Positions 47,041 to 58,479 of a DNA stretch of 64,000 nucleotides are shown here, one piece after another. The DNA comes from Rhizomys pruinosus (lineage: Eukaryota > Chordata > Mammalia > Rodentia > Spalacidae): contig VZQC01000348.1 of NCBI GenBank assembly GCA_009823505.1, positions 910,858 through 974,857 on the forward strand. The letters run 5' to 3'. Made by a program: the position numbers and the translations under genes. Within the stretch, counting starts at the first letter, position 1; every line of letters starts with the position of its first letter. The notes below the pieces were generated by a model. It did not search any database. It saw only the letters and a program-made list of their open reading frames with translations, and had not been told where the DNA came from.

Positions 47041-48415
47041 TTTTTTTGGTTTGAACATGCATGGAGAAAAACTGAAAACAGTCTCATTAAAATCAGGAAC
47101 AAGACAAGGATTTGATTCTTCCCATTCTTATTCAATAGAGAACTCAGTCTTAGCTAGAGCAATAAGACAAATGAAGGCAGTAATGTGCATACACATTGGA
47201 AAGGAAGAAATCAAAGTATTTTTCATAGAAAACTATATGATTCTATACATAAAGAGTCCTAAAGACTCTACCAGAAAATTCCTGGGGATAATAAATAATT
47301 TGTGCAAAATAACAGGATATAAAAATAATAGCCCTAAATAAATAGCCTTCCTATATGCCAACAACAAATATACTGAAAAAGAAATCCATGAAATGATCAC
47401 ATTTATGATAGCCTCAGAATCCATAAAATCTAAGAAGAGAAATGAAGGACCTGTACAATAAAAACTTCAGCGACATGGCAAAAAGAAACTGGAAAAGGCA
47501 CCAGAAAATGGAAAGACCGCCCATTATTATTGATGCATAAAATTAATATTGTGAAAATTGTCATACTACCAAAAGCTATCTACAAATTTGATGTAATACA
47601 ATTAAAATCCCCCCAAAATGTCTTCATAGAAATTTAAAAAATAGTCTCAAATGTAATATGGAAAAGAAATGCAAGACAGGCAATATAATCCCCAACAATA
47701 AAATAATTGCTGGAGGGATTACCATTCCTGATCTCAAATTATACTGAAGAGCTATAGCAATAAAAATAGCACAACACTGGCAGAAAACCAGACAAACTGA
47801 TCAGGGAGTAGAACTGAAGTCGCATATTTAAATCCACACATTTACAGCCACCTGCTTTTGACAAAGGAACCAAAAATACACACTAGAGGAAAGGCAGCAT
47901 TTTAGGCAAATGGTGCTGATCAACTGGATAAGGGCAAGTAGAAGAATAAACCTAGATCCCTATCTCTCACCATACATAAAACTCAACTGCAAATGGATCA
48001 AGGACCTCAACATAAGACCTGACCCTATGAGTCAATTGAGGTGAAAGTAGGGAACACATTGGATTATACAGGCACGAGAAAAGACTTTCTGAACAGAATA
48101 CTGTAGGGTTAACATTAGGTTGAACATGTCACAAATGATGCTAAAAAGATTCAGTACATCCAAGAACAACATCATTTGGCTGAAGATACAACATACACAC
48201 TTGGAAAAAAAAATCTTTACCAGCTATTCCTACGACAGAGGTTAAATATCTAGAATACAGAACAATTTCAAATCCTAAATATCAAAAAGCCAACAAAACA
48301 AATATTCTAAGATAAAAACTGGGGTAAGGAGCTGAACATAGATAAAAAAGATAAAATACAAATGGCTGAAAAATGCTTTAAAAATGTCCAAAAGCTTCAG
48401 AATTTTTAAAAAGCA
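47041..48415 (+). mobile_element. L1 ORF2 fragment (middle to 3' part), no 3' UTR
   Basis: The 140-codon frame (46919-47341) enters ORF2 around 'tctcattaaaatcaggaaca', just past the RT catalytic core. The following sequence keeps the ORF2 order (tatgccaacaacaaatatac, aattaatattgtgaaaattg, atggatcaaggacctcaac) but with stops and gaps. It ends before the C-terminal region, so it is truncated at both ends. Confidence 0.85.
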
Positions 48416-48755
48416 TAACACCTTCTGCAGAACTTATTGGTGCTAACATTTTGAAATGAAGAATAAGGTGTGCAGACTATCATAATGGTAATGCACATTC
48501 ATATAAATACCTTTAAAATAACATTTTGAATCCAATAAATTAAATAATTAAAAAGAAAAAATATATTAATCAAAAGAATGAAAAGCCTAATAGTAGGCAA
48601 AAAAGATATTGCTTGGACTTATAGTGAATTTTGTAAGTCAGGAAAATTCTCATTATTATGAATATTTAAATATATAAAATATATGAATTAATGTTAGAAT
48701 TTGACTTGCAAAATTAAATCTAATTATCAGAATCAAAAAATATCACTTCAGGGAT
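48416..48755. other. Intergenic, nothing recognised
   Basis: AT-rich. Confidence 0.5.
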
Positions 48756-48965
48756 TTCTTTCTCATTTTCAAAATATTTTATTCAGTTTTTCTGCACTTC
48801 ATCTAATAGAACTTAATAAAATTTAGACCCTCCCCCGACTCCCCATGTATTCCTACAACATTTCACATATTCTGTCCTATCTGGTCAAGCTTTTATAGAC
48901 AGATGTCCCTCAGTGTACATTCATCTACTGGAGTCTAGTCAGTCTATCTAGAGTCAATCCTTTAA

Positions 48966-49014
<49 letters not shown>

Positions 49015-49571
49015 CTTTCTCCTTTTCTCCCATCAATAATCAGTTGTCAATAGTTCTGCTTAGGTTGAGGCCTGCTGCCAATTTCTTTGTTCTATGCTGG
49101 TTCTTTGATGTGTGGTATAAATATTCTTATCTGTAAATGCAAGGATCCAATTTAGCATACAATAAGATACTGTTTTGTCTAGTATCTATGACCACTCCAT
49201 CCATGTGTATTTGGCTGTGATTACAGTGCCACACCTGAGTTCCCTCTCATTGAAGGAGCTTTAAGTTCAGTTAGATACCTGCTGATTTTTCCTTAGATAA
49301 AATTTCCACTACCACACCAAAAGAGATAGTTAGCTGCACTGACTGTTGGAGTTATTACTGAGCTTCACAGTCAGGTTGGACCATTGGTTTATTTTCTCCC
49401 TTAGCAGCTTGCATACTATCCTCTAGACTCATGAGTGCTATTCTTCAAGAAGAAGGCTTCCAGTTTATTTTCAGCTCCATTGTTCTAAGTCCTGGGTCCA
49501 ATTATGTCTTATCTTCAAAAATATGGTATTACCTTCAGAAAGTAATCAAGAGCTATAGAAATTTGTGTTAT
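48756..49571 (-). mobile_element. L1 3' UTR, left end of a nested L1
   Basis: Resembles 33085-34345. This is the 3' end of the minus-strand L1 that continues at 49961, 54003 and probably 55045. It is split at 49571 by a plus-strand L1 tip. Confidence 0.7.
48968..49010. repeat. (TC)n microsatellite
   Basis: About 20 TC units inside the L1 3' UTR. Confidence 0.95.
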
Positions 49572-49945
49572 GTAAGCCCATGAAGAGAAACAGCCAGAAT
49601 TGGTCAGAGTACAAAACTACATCTCCAGAGAAAGTAGACTGTTTTGCTTCTTGTCCACCTGTGCCCCTTTTCTAAGCCTAGGGAACAATCCGTGGAAGAG
49701 GGGTCATGGTAGAATGTAAGGGCTGTGATTGGAGTAAATGGTGAAACTACAGCAATATAGATTGGACACTTATTTGATCAACTTGATTGTACATACAAGC
49801 CCCTCCAGCTGGATGGTGGGAGCCTTGGGCTGTGTGGGTTTGGGCACAACTGCTTGCATATTGGTTTTACATGAAGGATGCTTGTACTCATAACTTATTA
49901 CTTATTGTTAAAAAATGAAAAAAAAAGTAAAAAAATTAAAAAAAA
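49572..49945 (+). mobile_element. L1 3' tip inserted into the older L1
   Basis: Ends in a long A-rich tail. Target-site copies agaaatttgtgttat (49557-49571) and agaaatatgtgttat (49946-49960), one mismatch, fix the ends. Homologous to 39737-39992. Confidence 0.85.
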
Positions 49946-49960
49946 AGAAATATGTGTTAT

Positions 49961-51097
49961 TTGGGGAGTCTCTTGGACCACCATGACCAACAACATGAAG
50001 TAAGGTTTCTCCTTTCAGGAAGTGTGTGCCTTGTTTTTCAACCTTCAGAGACTGTATACATATGTGCTCATGTTCAGGTGTAGTATGTATTTTTTTTGGG
50101 GGGGGGCGAGAAGTAATAATTCTCCCTCTGACTTTTAGACCACCTAAGCATTATTTTTCTCTCCATTTTCTCTTTCCAATCTCCCTCCTCTCTCCTCAGT
50201 TTAAGTGCACCATTTTCCTCATGTTGCCTTTGGTAATACCTAACTCCCACTATCCTCCTCTCCAGATCCCCCTTCCTAACTACCTCCATATTTCTTTGAA
50301 TATCCCTACCTCTTTCTTTCCCAGTTGAATACTTCCACTGTCCCTATTTATTCCTTGGTAACATTAGTTTTGTAATATTTCCATCTCTCAGGCTCTTTCT
50401 TTCCCTTAACCTCTATGTATCCCTTCCACTTTCCTGGCTCTAGCTGTTATATCAAGACATATGCTTACATATAAGGGATTGGTGCCAAGATCCACAAATT
50501 AGAGAGAACATATGCTTCTTGTTTCCTGAGTCTATGTTAGTTCACTTGGTATAACATAGTTCCATCAATTTACCGGGAAATATCATGATTTCATTTCTTT
50601 TTTTTTTTTTTTACTTCTGAGTAGATGGTACCACATTTTCATTATTATCCATTTGTCAGTTAAGGTTGTTTCTATTTCTTAGCTATTGTGAAAAAAAGCA
50701 ACCACAAACATGAAAATTACAGGTATATTTAAATAGGATGAGTTCTTTGGGTATATGCCAAGGAATTGTGCAATTGGTTCATATAGTAGATTCATTTTTA
50801 CTTTTTTAAGAGTTCTCCACACTGTTTTCCATAGTAGTTGCAGTAGTTTGTGTTCCTATTAGTGGTGAATGAGCTTTCTCCTTTCTCATGTTCTTGCCAG
50901 GATGCAGTGTCTTATTTCTCAATCTTAGCCAATTTGATGGGGTAAAGTGAATCTTAAAGTGGTTTTCATCTGCATTTCTCTAATTATTAAGGATGTTGAG
51001 TACTCTTAGGTGTTTATTAGCCATTTTTATTTATTCATTTGATACCTGTGGTCAGGTCTTTAGCCCATCTTTTAATAGGATCATTCATTTTTTTGTA
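49961..51097 (-). mobile_element. Nested L1 continued: 3' UTR and ORF2 C-terminus
   Basis: From about 50520 the sequence is the complement of the ORF2 C-terminal region (for example 'agagttctccacactgtttt' at 50810). The part 50030-50460 is pyrimidine-rich 3' UTR. The 100-codon frame at 50026-50328 is chance within the C/T-rich block. Confidence 0.8.
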
Positions 51098-51460
51098 TGT
51101 GGTGGTTTGAATGGGAATGTCCCCCAGAGGCTTCAAGTATTCAAACATTTTGTCACCAGTTGGCAGTGCCATTTTGGGAGATCTTAGAAGGTGTGGCCAT
51201 GCTAGGGGAAGTGTATCACTGGAAGTGAGCTCAGGGAGTTGAACAAGCCTTGCAGGCTCCAGTTGTTCTCTCTCAGCTTCCTGTATTCATTGGAAGATAT
51301 GAACCTTGGCTTTCGGCTCCAGCTTCTGCCACGATGCCTCCCCACCAAAATAGACTCTATTTCCCTGGACCTGTCTATCATAAGCTCAAATAAACTCTTC
51401 CTTTTTAAGTTCCCTTGGTCATTGTGGTTTTATCACAGCAATAGAAAAGTGACTAATACA
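51098..51460 (+). mobile_element. MaLR 5' LTR
   Basis: Starts tgtggtggtttgaatg and ends gtgactaataca. It contains 'caaataaactcttcc' (poly(A) signal). Very similar to 53397-54002 without its B3, and to the solo LTR at 54690-55044. Confidence 0.9.
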
Positions 51461-52358
51461 GTTTTTGGTACCAGAGAGTGGGCTGTTGGCTGTGAAGAAC
51501 CTGACCACATGGGTGTTTGAAGAAATGTGGAAGACTTTGGAACTTTGTTCTAGAAAATCTGTTGAATGCTGTTATCAGAGCTTAATGAGCCATTCTAGTA
51601 GAAGCCTAGAAGAAAGCAGTGCTGCTGAGAAAAATGTATTTCCAGAGGAAAATAAAGACTTAAGCAGCACCTGGGATATTTTGTCAAAGCCATTGGCTAG
51701 AATTTTCCCATAGCTCAAATGCTTGCCTGGGGCTAAGTTGAAAAGCAATAGACTAATTTCTTTGGTGGAGGATATTTCAAGACAGCCTAATGTAGAAATG
51801 GTGGCATGGTTATTAATGGTGAGTATTATATAGATCCACAGTGAAAAGGAGCAAATGGGGTAGAAAGAAATGCAGAATGTACAGTTTGGATTGGAAAAGT
51901 GCACTAGGAAGATTAATGGTGGAGTCAAGGCAAGTCCTGAAGGAGATGCTCCTTTTGAAAAGATTAAAGTGATTAAGGAGAGGCCTAGAAATTTACAAGT
52001 AAACAATAGAAACAGTACCTTCAGGGCAAGACCACACCCAGCTAAGCCTCCAACTTTTGAAAAGAAAATACTGAGTTTTCTGCTCCAACAAGTCTAGGGC
52101 AGAGAAAAGTTGTGAATATGGTTGAAGTAGGACAGAGTCCATCCTGAACTTGCAGCCAAACTCATTCACAGAATGCTGGCTTTAGAGACATGAAGGATAC
52201 AAGAGTGAAGGGTTGGTCAATTTTTCCTCCATGGTTTCAAAGTTTTCAAATCAGAGGCCATGCAGAGTGCAGCAGGGCATCTCTGCATAAAGAAAGCCTT
52301 AATAAGCCATTAAGTAAAGCTTTGAAGGTGAAGCCTGGTTAGCAGGTGAGACCCCAAG

Positions 52359-52934
52359 TGTTAGGCTCAATCTGCTACACTCACACAAGAAAGGTGTGTG
52401 TGGGGGGGCACAAACAAATAGCTATAGATATAAGTTTAATTGAAGGTTAGTTACAAGCAAGCAGAAAAGAAACCACAACAACTACAACCAAGACAGAATA
52501 CATAAAGCAGAAAATGTGTTGGGCCAAGCACACTCCCATGGGACTGGAAGGCAGTGGCCCTGAGACCCAATTTCCCTTAGCTTTTATTCCCAGTTAGGGG
52601 GTTGTCATCATGGTCATGGTGACCCTTCCTCTGATTGATGGGATCCTGGTTATGGACCAATCATTTTTTCATTGGCTGTACCCACCTGCTCTGGACTCTT
52701 TGTTCTATTGTTTTACCTGGTTTGGACCTTCTGTTCTTGTCCATAAGGCATTTAAGTCTAAGAGGGGAGTTGGTCTGGGCCATCTTGGTCATGCTTTTTG
52801 GCAGAAGTTAAATCACTTTACTAATAAAGGATTAATTTATCTATGCCATGCTTTTGTTTTTTTAAAGCTCTGGGGTGAACTCTAGGCAAAGATGGAGCTG
52901 ACCAAGCTAAAATGGAGTCAGCTTGGTCTTCACA
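52359..52934 (-). mobile_element. Unclassified ~576-bp LTR-like insert in the MaLR
   Basis: It is absent from the sister copy at 37947-39570, where the flanks are joined. It begins TG and ends CA, and is bordered by 'caag' on both sides (52355-52358 and 52935-52938). On the minus strand it carries AATAAA (complement at about 52579-52584) some 350 bp from its start. Size, termini and signal fit a solo LTR. The 91-codon frame at 52610-52885 is not recognisable. Confidence 0.6.
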
Positions 52935-53396
52935 CAAGAATACATTTGAGATGCCAGAGCTGTGAGATATTTGCCAAGGAGAGATGCATACAGGGAGTGG
53001 TACCAGGCTATGAAAGAAAAGTATGTTGCAAGCAAAGCTGGAAGAGCTGAGCCATCTAAGCCCTTTGGAAGTAAAGTCCCAGAATTCGAATGTGGAACTA
53101 CTGGACTTGGTGTATTCCCTGCTGATTTTCAGTCTTGCTTTGGTCCAGTATTTCCTCACTATGCCTCTGTTCTTCTCTTTTGGAATGGAAATGTGTATTC
53201 TGATCCACTGTATGTTGGGAGTATGTAATTTGTCTTTTGATTTTACAGGAGCTTGGCCTTGGTCTCAAAAGACACTTTGGACTATATATTTTTGAATAGA
53301 ATTAAGACTGGTAAAGACTATAGGGACTTTTAAGGTTGGACTAAATGCATTTTGCATTTTATATGGTCATGAGCCTATGGGGGACAGGGAGTGGAA

Positions 53397-54002
53397 TGTG
53401 GTAGTTTGAATGAGAATGTCCTGGGGTTGGAGAGATAGCCTAGCGGTTAAGAGCATCAGCTGCTCTTGCAGAGGGCCTGGGATCGATCCCCAGCACCCAC
53501 ATGGTGGCTAAGAACAGTCTGTAACTCCAATTCCAAGAGAACTCCAGTTCCAGGGGAATCTGAGACCCTCTTCTGACCTCTGTGGCATTGCATGACATGG
53601 GTGCACAGACCTACATGCAGACAGTACATTCATACATATACAAAAATAAATAAAATTTTAAAAAATAAAAAAGAGAATGTCCTTCATAAGCTTCAAGTAC
53701 TCAGACATTTTGTCACCAACTGGTGGTGCCTTTTTGGGTGGTCTTAGAAGGTGTGTCCATGCTGAAGGAAGTATGCCACTGGGGGTGAGCTTAGGGAGTT
53801 GAACAAGCCTTGCAGGCTCCAGTTGTTCTCTGTCTCTCAGATTCCTGTGCTCATTGGAAGATGTGAACCTTGGCTTTCTGCTCCAGCTCCTGCAAGCATT
53901 CCTCCCTGAAACTGTGGATGGTAAACTAAAATAAACTCTTTCTTTTATAAGTTCCCTTGTTCATGGTGGTTTCATCACAGCAACAGAAAAGTGACTAATA
54001 CA
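53397..54002 (+). mobile_element. MaLR 3' LTR split by a B3
   Basis: It begins tgtggtagtttgaatg, is interrupted at 53423, resumes at 53673 and ends gtgactaataca. The poly(A) signal aataaa is near 53931. Confidence 0.9.
53423..53672 (+). mobile_element. B3 SINE inside the MaLR 3' LTR
   Basis: Complete B3 with an A-rich tail, flanked by gagaatgtcct at 53412-53422 and 53673-53683. Confidence 0.94.
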
Positions 54003-54689
54003 TATGTTTTCAATTCCTTTGTATATTCTAGATATTAACCCTTTTTTACATGTTTAGGAGGTGAAGGTTGTTCCCATTCAGTGGTTTTACTCATCACTTC
54101 ATTGGTTATTTCTTTTGCTGTAAAGAAGCTTTTCAGTGTAATGAGGTCCCACATTTAACTGTTGACCTTGATGTCTGAGCACCTGATGCCTGATTTAGAT
54201 CGTCTTTTCTTACATCTATATCCTGAAGTGTACTACCCAAGTTTTCTTCTAGCAGTTTCAGAGTTTCAAGTTTTATTTTAAGACTATTGACCCATTTGCT
54301 GTTGACTTTTGTGCAGGGTGAAATATAAGGTTCCAATTTCCTTCTACAGTTGGAGATCCAGTTTTTCTAGGACCATTTGTTGAAAATGCTGCCTTTCCTC
54401 AATTGTGCATCCTAGGGACTTTGCCAAACATCAGGTGGATGGAATTGCATGCACTCACATTTCTATTTGGGTATTTGGATCTCTTTTGTCGGTTTTATGT
54501 CTGATAGGATATTCTATTCTTCCTTTGTTTAGTTGAAGTGTTGCTCTTGATTGATTTTTGCTCAGATATATAAAGTTAGCAGATATGTAAAATTATTGGT
54601 GTTTGTCTCAGGAGCTCACAGAGCACTAGGCTGGTCTGGGTAGTAGGTAGGACTCTGGTGGGCAGATCAGAATTGGGGAGGTACGTGGG
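54003..54689 (-). mobile_element. Nested L1 continued: ORF2 then 5' material
   Basis: 54003-54490 is the complement of ORF2, continuous with the sequence at 51097. Beyond about 54500 it passes to sequence that I can place only as probable L1 5' region, so most of ORF2 and ORF1 is missing from this copy. Confidence 0.75.
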
Positions 54690-55044
54690 TGTGGTGGTTT
54701 GAATGAGTGTCCCGCATAGGCTTTAAGTATTCAGACATTTTGTCTCCAGTTGGTGGCACTGTTTTTGGAGGTCTTAGAAGATGTGGCCATGCTAGAGGAA
54801 GTATGTCACCGGGGGCAGGCTTAGTGAGTTTAACAAGCCTCATGGTCTCCAGTCGCCCTCTCTCTGATTCCTGTGCTCTTTGCAAGATGTGACCCTCGGC
54901 TTGCTGCTCCAGATCCAGCTGCCATGCCTCCCGCCACAATGGACTCTAATTCCCTGGAACCATCAATCGTAAGCTCAAATAAACTCTTCCTTTGGTTCCT
55001 TGGTCAGGGTGTTTTATCACAGCAACCGAAAAGTGACTAATACA
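54690..55044 (+). mobile_element. Solo MaLR LTR
   Basis: Starts tgtggtggtttgaatg and ends gtgactaataca, with 'caaataaactcttcc' inside. The flanks gtggg (54685-54689) and gaggg (55045-55049) fit a 5-bp target-site duplication with one change. There is no internal sequence, so it presumably formed by recombination between two LTRs. Confidence 0.9.
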
Positions 55045-55428
55045 GAGGGCAAGACGGGGTGTGGACAGCCTGTGAAGGATTTAACAATGTCAGTGAATTG
55101 ACTTAGTCTGGGTGCAAGGAATAAGGATGCAGTGGGCATGTCTAGACTAAGAGAGAAGTCCAGAGCTCTGGCATGGAAGACACAGGAGGAGTCCTGGGCC
55201 CAAGGCTTGAAGGGGACAGAATACTAGGAGAGCGTGGAGCTGCTCAGGCTGTGAAAGAATCAAGAAGCAAAGCTGGGCATGGTGGTGCATGCCTGTAATC
55301 CCAGCACTCAGAAAGGAGGCAGAGGCAGGAAGATCTCTGTCAGTTCAAGACCAGCCTGGTATACATAGTGAGATAGTAAGTTCCAAGATAGGTGGAGCTA
55401 CAGGGAGAGCCTGTCTCAAAAGACAAAA

Positions 55429-55471
<43 letters not shown>

Positions 55472-55800
55472 AGAATCAAGAAGCACTGGACTTCTTGAAT
55501 ACTTATTCTAAGACAGGTAAGTCAGAATCTGACTTCCCTGTAGAGTAAGAGGGGATCAGTGGCGGGAACAAGATGGGGGTGAGGACCGACTGTGGAGGGT
55601 CTAACTATGTAAGTTCGAGAATTGAGCTGCTTTGACTGAAAGGGACCAGGACACAGTGGACAGATAAGGACTAAGGGTAGACCAGAGATCTGGCCCAGAA
55701 TGTGCAGGATCAGGCCTGGGGCCAATGCTAGAGGGCAGACTGGGTGCAGGGAGAGAGTGGAGCCACTGCAGTGAAATCCAGGGACTTCTAAAAAAAATGT
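55045..55800 (-). mobile_element. L1 5'-UTR-like tandem monomers, split by a B1
   Basis: Two diverged units about 330 bp long once the B1 is removed. Paired phrases are 'aacaatgtcagtgaattgac' and 'aactatgtaagttcgagaat', and 'gagagcgtggagctgctcag' and 'gagagagtggagccactgca'. It is GC-richer than its surroundings. The 94-codon antisense frame is non-coding. Confidence 0.65.
55270..55471 (+). mobile_element. B1 SINE with (AAAT)n tail and 14-bp target-site duplication
   Basis: Complete B1 with a tail of about ten AAAT units. agaatcaagaagca lies at 55256-55269 and 55472-55485. Confidence 0.94.
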
Positions 55801-56699
55801 TTGCAATGGTATAAAAATATTGTGAAATGAAACCTAGGCAAACTCAATCAGACAAAATCTTAGTACAGAACTGAGGAAATGGGTTGTAGACCCTAATCTT
55901 AGCTGAAGACATTTGGGGAGATGACTTTTTGTATAGGAAGAGCTGATATCCTTAAAACAAAGTACTATGGATAGATTAACTAGATCTCAGTGGAGTAACT
56001 TGCACTGAGGAAAGTCTGGTGACACTAACTTGACACAATAGGCCTTAACAGAAAAGACAGAGTACGTGAATCCCTGAGATTGATTGAGATATTCTGTATG
56101 TAATACCAAAAAATTCAATTAAAAATTTAAAACTTAAACAAAAATCAACATATGTTTTTCTTCTGCTGAGTAGCCTAGCACTAAGGACAATAATTATGTC
56201 ATCATGGGATCAAATGAACACAGGAATTTCTGCTACAAAATTGTTTGAGTTCTTTGAAACAATTATATGACAAAAATTGATGATTATATTCAGTTGCTGG
56301 AAGACATTCCATTAATTCCTTTCAAAAATCTTCAATACAACACACACACACACAATCTATCTCACTCAAAATGGTATAATTTCTTATCATTAGCTATCTT
56401 CAAATATTTTACATTTGGTTTGGAATTCATCTTTGCTTGACATGTAGGGAATCCTTGTATATTCTTAGGTCTTTTCATTATTTTTCTTTTTGCACTAACC
56501 AAGTTTAAGTAGCAGTTAGAAATAAAGATGCAGTTAGAAATAAAGTGAAAATATTTTCCATTAGCAATAAAACTATTTAAATTTCTCCCTAAATTTAGGG
56601 GAATGATTTCTGTTCCCTGAAAACACAATTTTGGATAATATTAAAAACTGAAAAGCAATGAAACAATGTTAAATTCACCAAAAAAGAGAATGAGAGGGT
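55801..56699. other. Unclassified, possibly old retroelement tail
   Basis: 55801-56140 ends in an A-rich segment and could be a retroelement 3' end that I do not recognise. The remainder is AT-rich. A short CA run lies at 56340-56353. Confidence 0.4.
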
Positions 56700-57310
56700 T
56701 GACCATTCTCCCCTTTTAGTTTTTCGGTTTCTTTTTTCATTTCGGCCTGAGATTTCCATTTCCTTCCAGAGTTGGTCATTTTCTCCATTTAGATAATTGA
56801 TTTCTTTGAGTATGTCTATGGTTGTTCTTTTTAGATTTATGTCCAGGATTACCTCCAGGGAGATCTAATTGTTAGAGTCCTCTATAAGACTGCTGGAGTT
56901 TGGTGGAGATTTCTTATTGGTTTTTCCCGTGTTGTTGATTTTTCTTTGTGCTTTTGGCATGTGGGTTTGATTTGTTTTGCCTGTAATCTGATGCAAAATT
57001 CAGGAGTTTCTTCCTTGTGATGTAGGCATGTTCCTTTAGTTTGATAGGCGAGAGTGATTTGGCCCCTGTGCCAGCAACCTGGCTGCTGCCTCTGTCCCTG
57101 AAGCCTGGAGCTCCCAGTAGCATGGGCCTGCTCCTATCAGGCCTGGTCTGCATCAGAAGCTGAGTTGCTTCTGGCTATTGCCTCAGTGTCCCTGAAGTCT
57201 TTAGCTCCTAGTGGCGTGAGCATGCTCCTATCAGGCCTGCTGCAGAAGCAGAGAGGCAGGTGACTACTTCCTCAGTGTTCCTGAAGAGCCAAGCTCCCAG
57301 TGGACGTATA
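56700..57310 (-). mobile_element. L1 5' end: ORF1 start region and short tandem monomers
   Basis: 56700-57050 on the minus strand resembles the L1 ORF1 N-terminal and leader region. From 57061 on, a GC-richer ~90-95-bp unit is repeated about 2.5 times (starts near 57091, 57186 and 57275; common core 'ctcctatcaggcctg'). A tandem monomer 5' UTR is typical of rodent L1 promoters. Confidence 0.6.
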
Positions 57311-57329
57311 AACATTGTTTTCTCCTTTT

Positions 57330-57487
57330 CTTGGGGGTGCGGGGTCCTTTTGAGACAAGGTCCCCCTGTAGCTCTGGCTATCCTAGAACTCACTATGTAG
57401 ACCAGTCAGGTCTTGAACTCACAAAGATCCACCTGCCTCTGCCTCCCAAGTGCTAGGATTAAAGGAGTGTGCCACCACGCTGGGCTC
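57330..57487 (-). mobile_element. B1 SINE with 14-bp target-site duplication
   Basis: Minus-strand B1 flanked by tgttttctcctttt at 57316-57329 and 57488-57501. Confidence 0.94.
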
Positions 57488-57501
57488 TGTTTTCTCCTTT
57501 T

Positions 57502-58479
57502 ATAACTTATGGTGTACAACAACTATTTTTCTCTGTCTTGGTAAGTTGTCATTTTTTTTTAATTTGGGTTGGCCTTCAACATTTAATCCTTCATCCTTTA
57601 ACACTACAAATCTCCTGGAGTGTCATTTCCAACTACAGCTTCATCCAGAGTATTTTGCAACAACCACTCTCTTCATTTATGCCACTGATGTCCTTCTGCC
57701 TATAAATAAATTGTGTCTATCTATAAAACTTAGAATTTTAAACATATTTCTTACCTTCACTAACTCCTTTTGGATATATGCAGTCTTTCTTAAGATGGCA
57801 GAATCACTTTTCCATAACAAGCTTTCCTCTGTTCAAACCAGCTTCAGATCCTGTGTTAACAATTGTTAATTTCTTTCTTGTACTTGCTCATTTTCTTGTC
57901 TTGATACTAATTTTTTAATGACATAGTGAAAGTTCAACGAGATGAAAACTTTTTGTAGTTTTGTGTGGACTGAATAAGAGATGAAAAATTAAGAGGATAT
58001 CAGATGTAACAGGAGTATATTGACCAATCTCAAAAAATTTGGAAAGAAGTGATATGAATGGTCACTGAACAAAATATTCATGGTTGCATATGTGGTGTGC
58101 ACAGAATGAGGAGCATCATAGATGATGCCTTTGCTATTAGAAACTGATGCTGTTTTACTAAATGATGATGACTACCCTCAATGTCTAGCAAAATAAAGAT
58201 GAGATATCTTTCAAAATATAACTGTTAGAATATCAAATGCATGTTAAATATAGCATAACTGAAATTCTAATACTAAGTCATGTTTAATAAAGTAAAGATC
58301 ACTATAACATTGGAGTAGAGTAATTTTTATTAAACAAAATAAAAGAACCACATCATATGTTTGCTTTGACAGCCCCCCTGAGGAGGATGCTGTATTCATG
58401 ATCTTTGAGAAAATAGCTTAAGGTTAAATTGCACATTACCTCTCCCTAGAGAGGGGCTGGGGGAGATTGGTTTTTCTGG
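57502..58479. other. Intergenic, nothing recognised
   Basis: The 139-codon frame that starts in the B1 and runs to 57869 has no recognisable domain and begins in SINE sequence, so I regard it as chance. Confidence 0.55.

Larger units (their letters stand above)
51098..54002 (+). mobile_element. Two-LTR MaLR-type element inserted in L1
   Basis: It has a 5' LTR, an internal region beginning 'gtttttggtaccagagagtg' (as MaLR internals do), a purine-rich tract just before the 3' LTR (53378-53396) and a 3' LTR. The flanking L1 resumes exactly, and 'tatg' occurs at both edges. The internal region encodes only broken frames (82, 143, 75, 88 and 90 codons), none with recognisable enzyme motifs. This fits a non-autonomous ERVL-MaLR. 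It was itself hit by two later insertions. Confidence 0.88.

Noticed and set aside
51575..53295. ORFs of 75-143 codons as retroviral genes
   Set aside because: They are short broken frames in the MaLR internal region, some antisense. No protease, RT or integrase motifs are visible.
57450..57869. 139-codon ORF
   Set aside because: It begins inside a B1 SINE and continues into AT-rich sequence; no domain.
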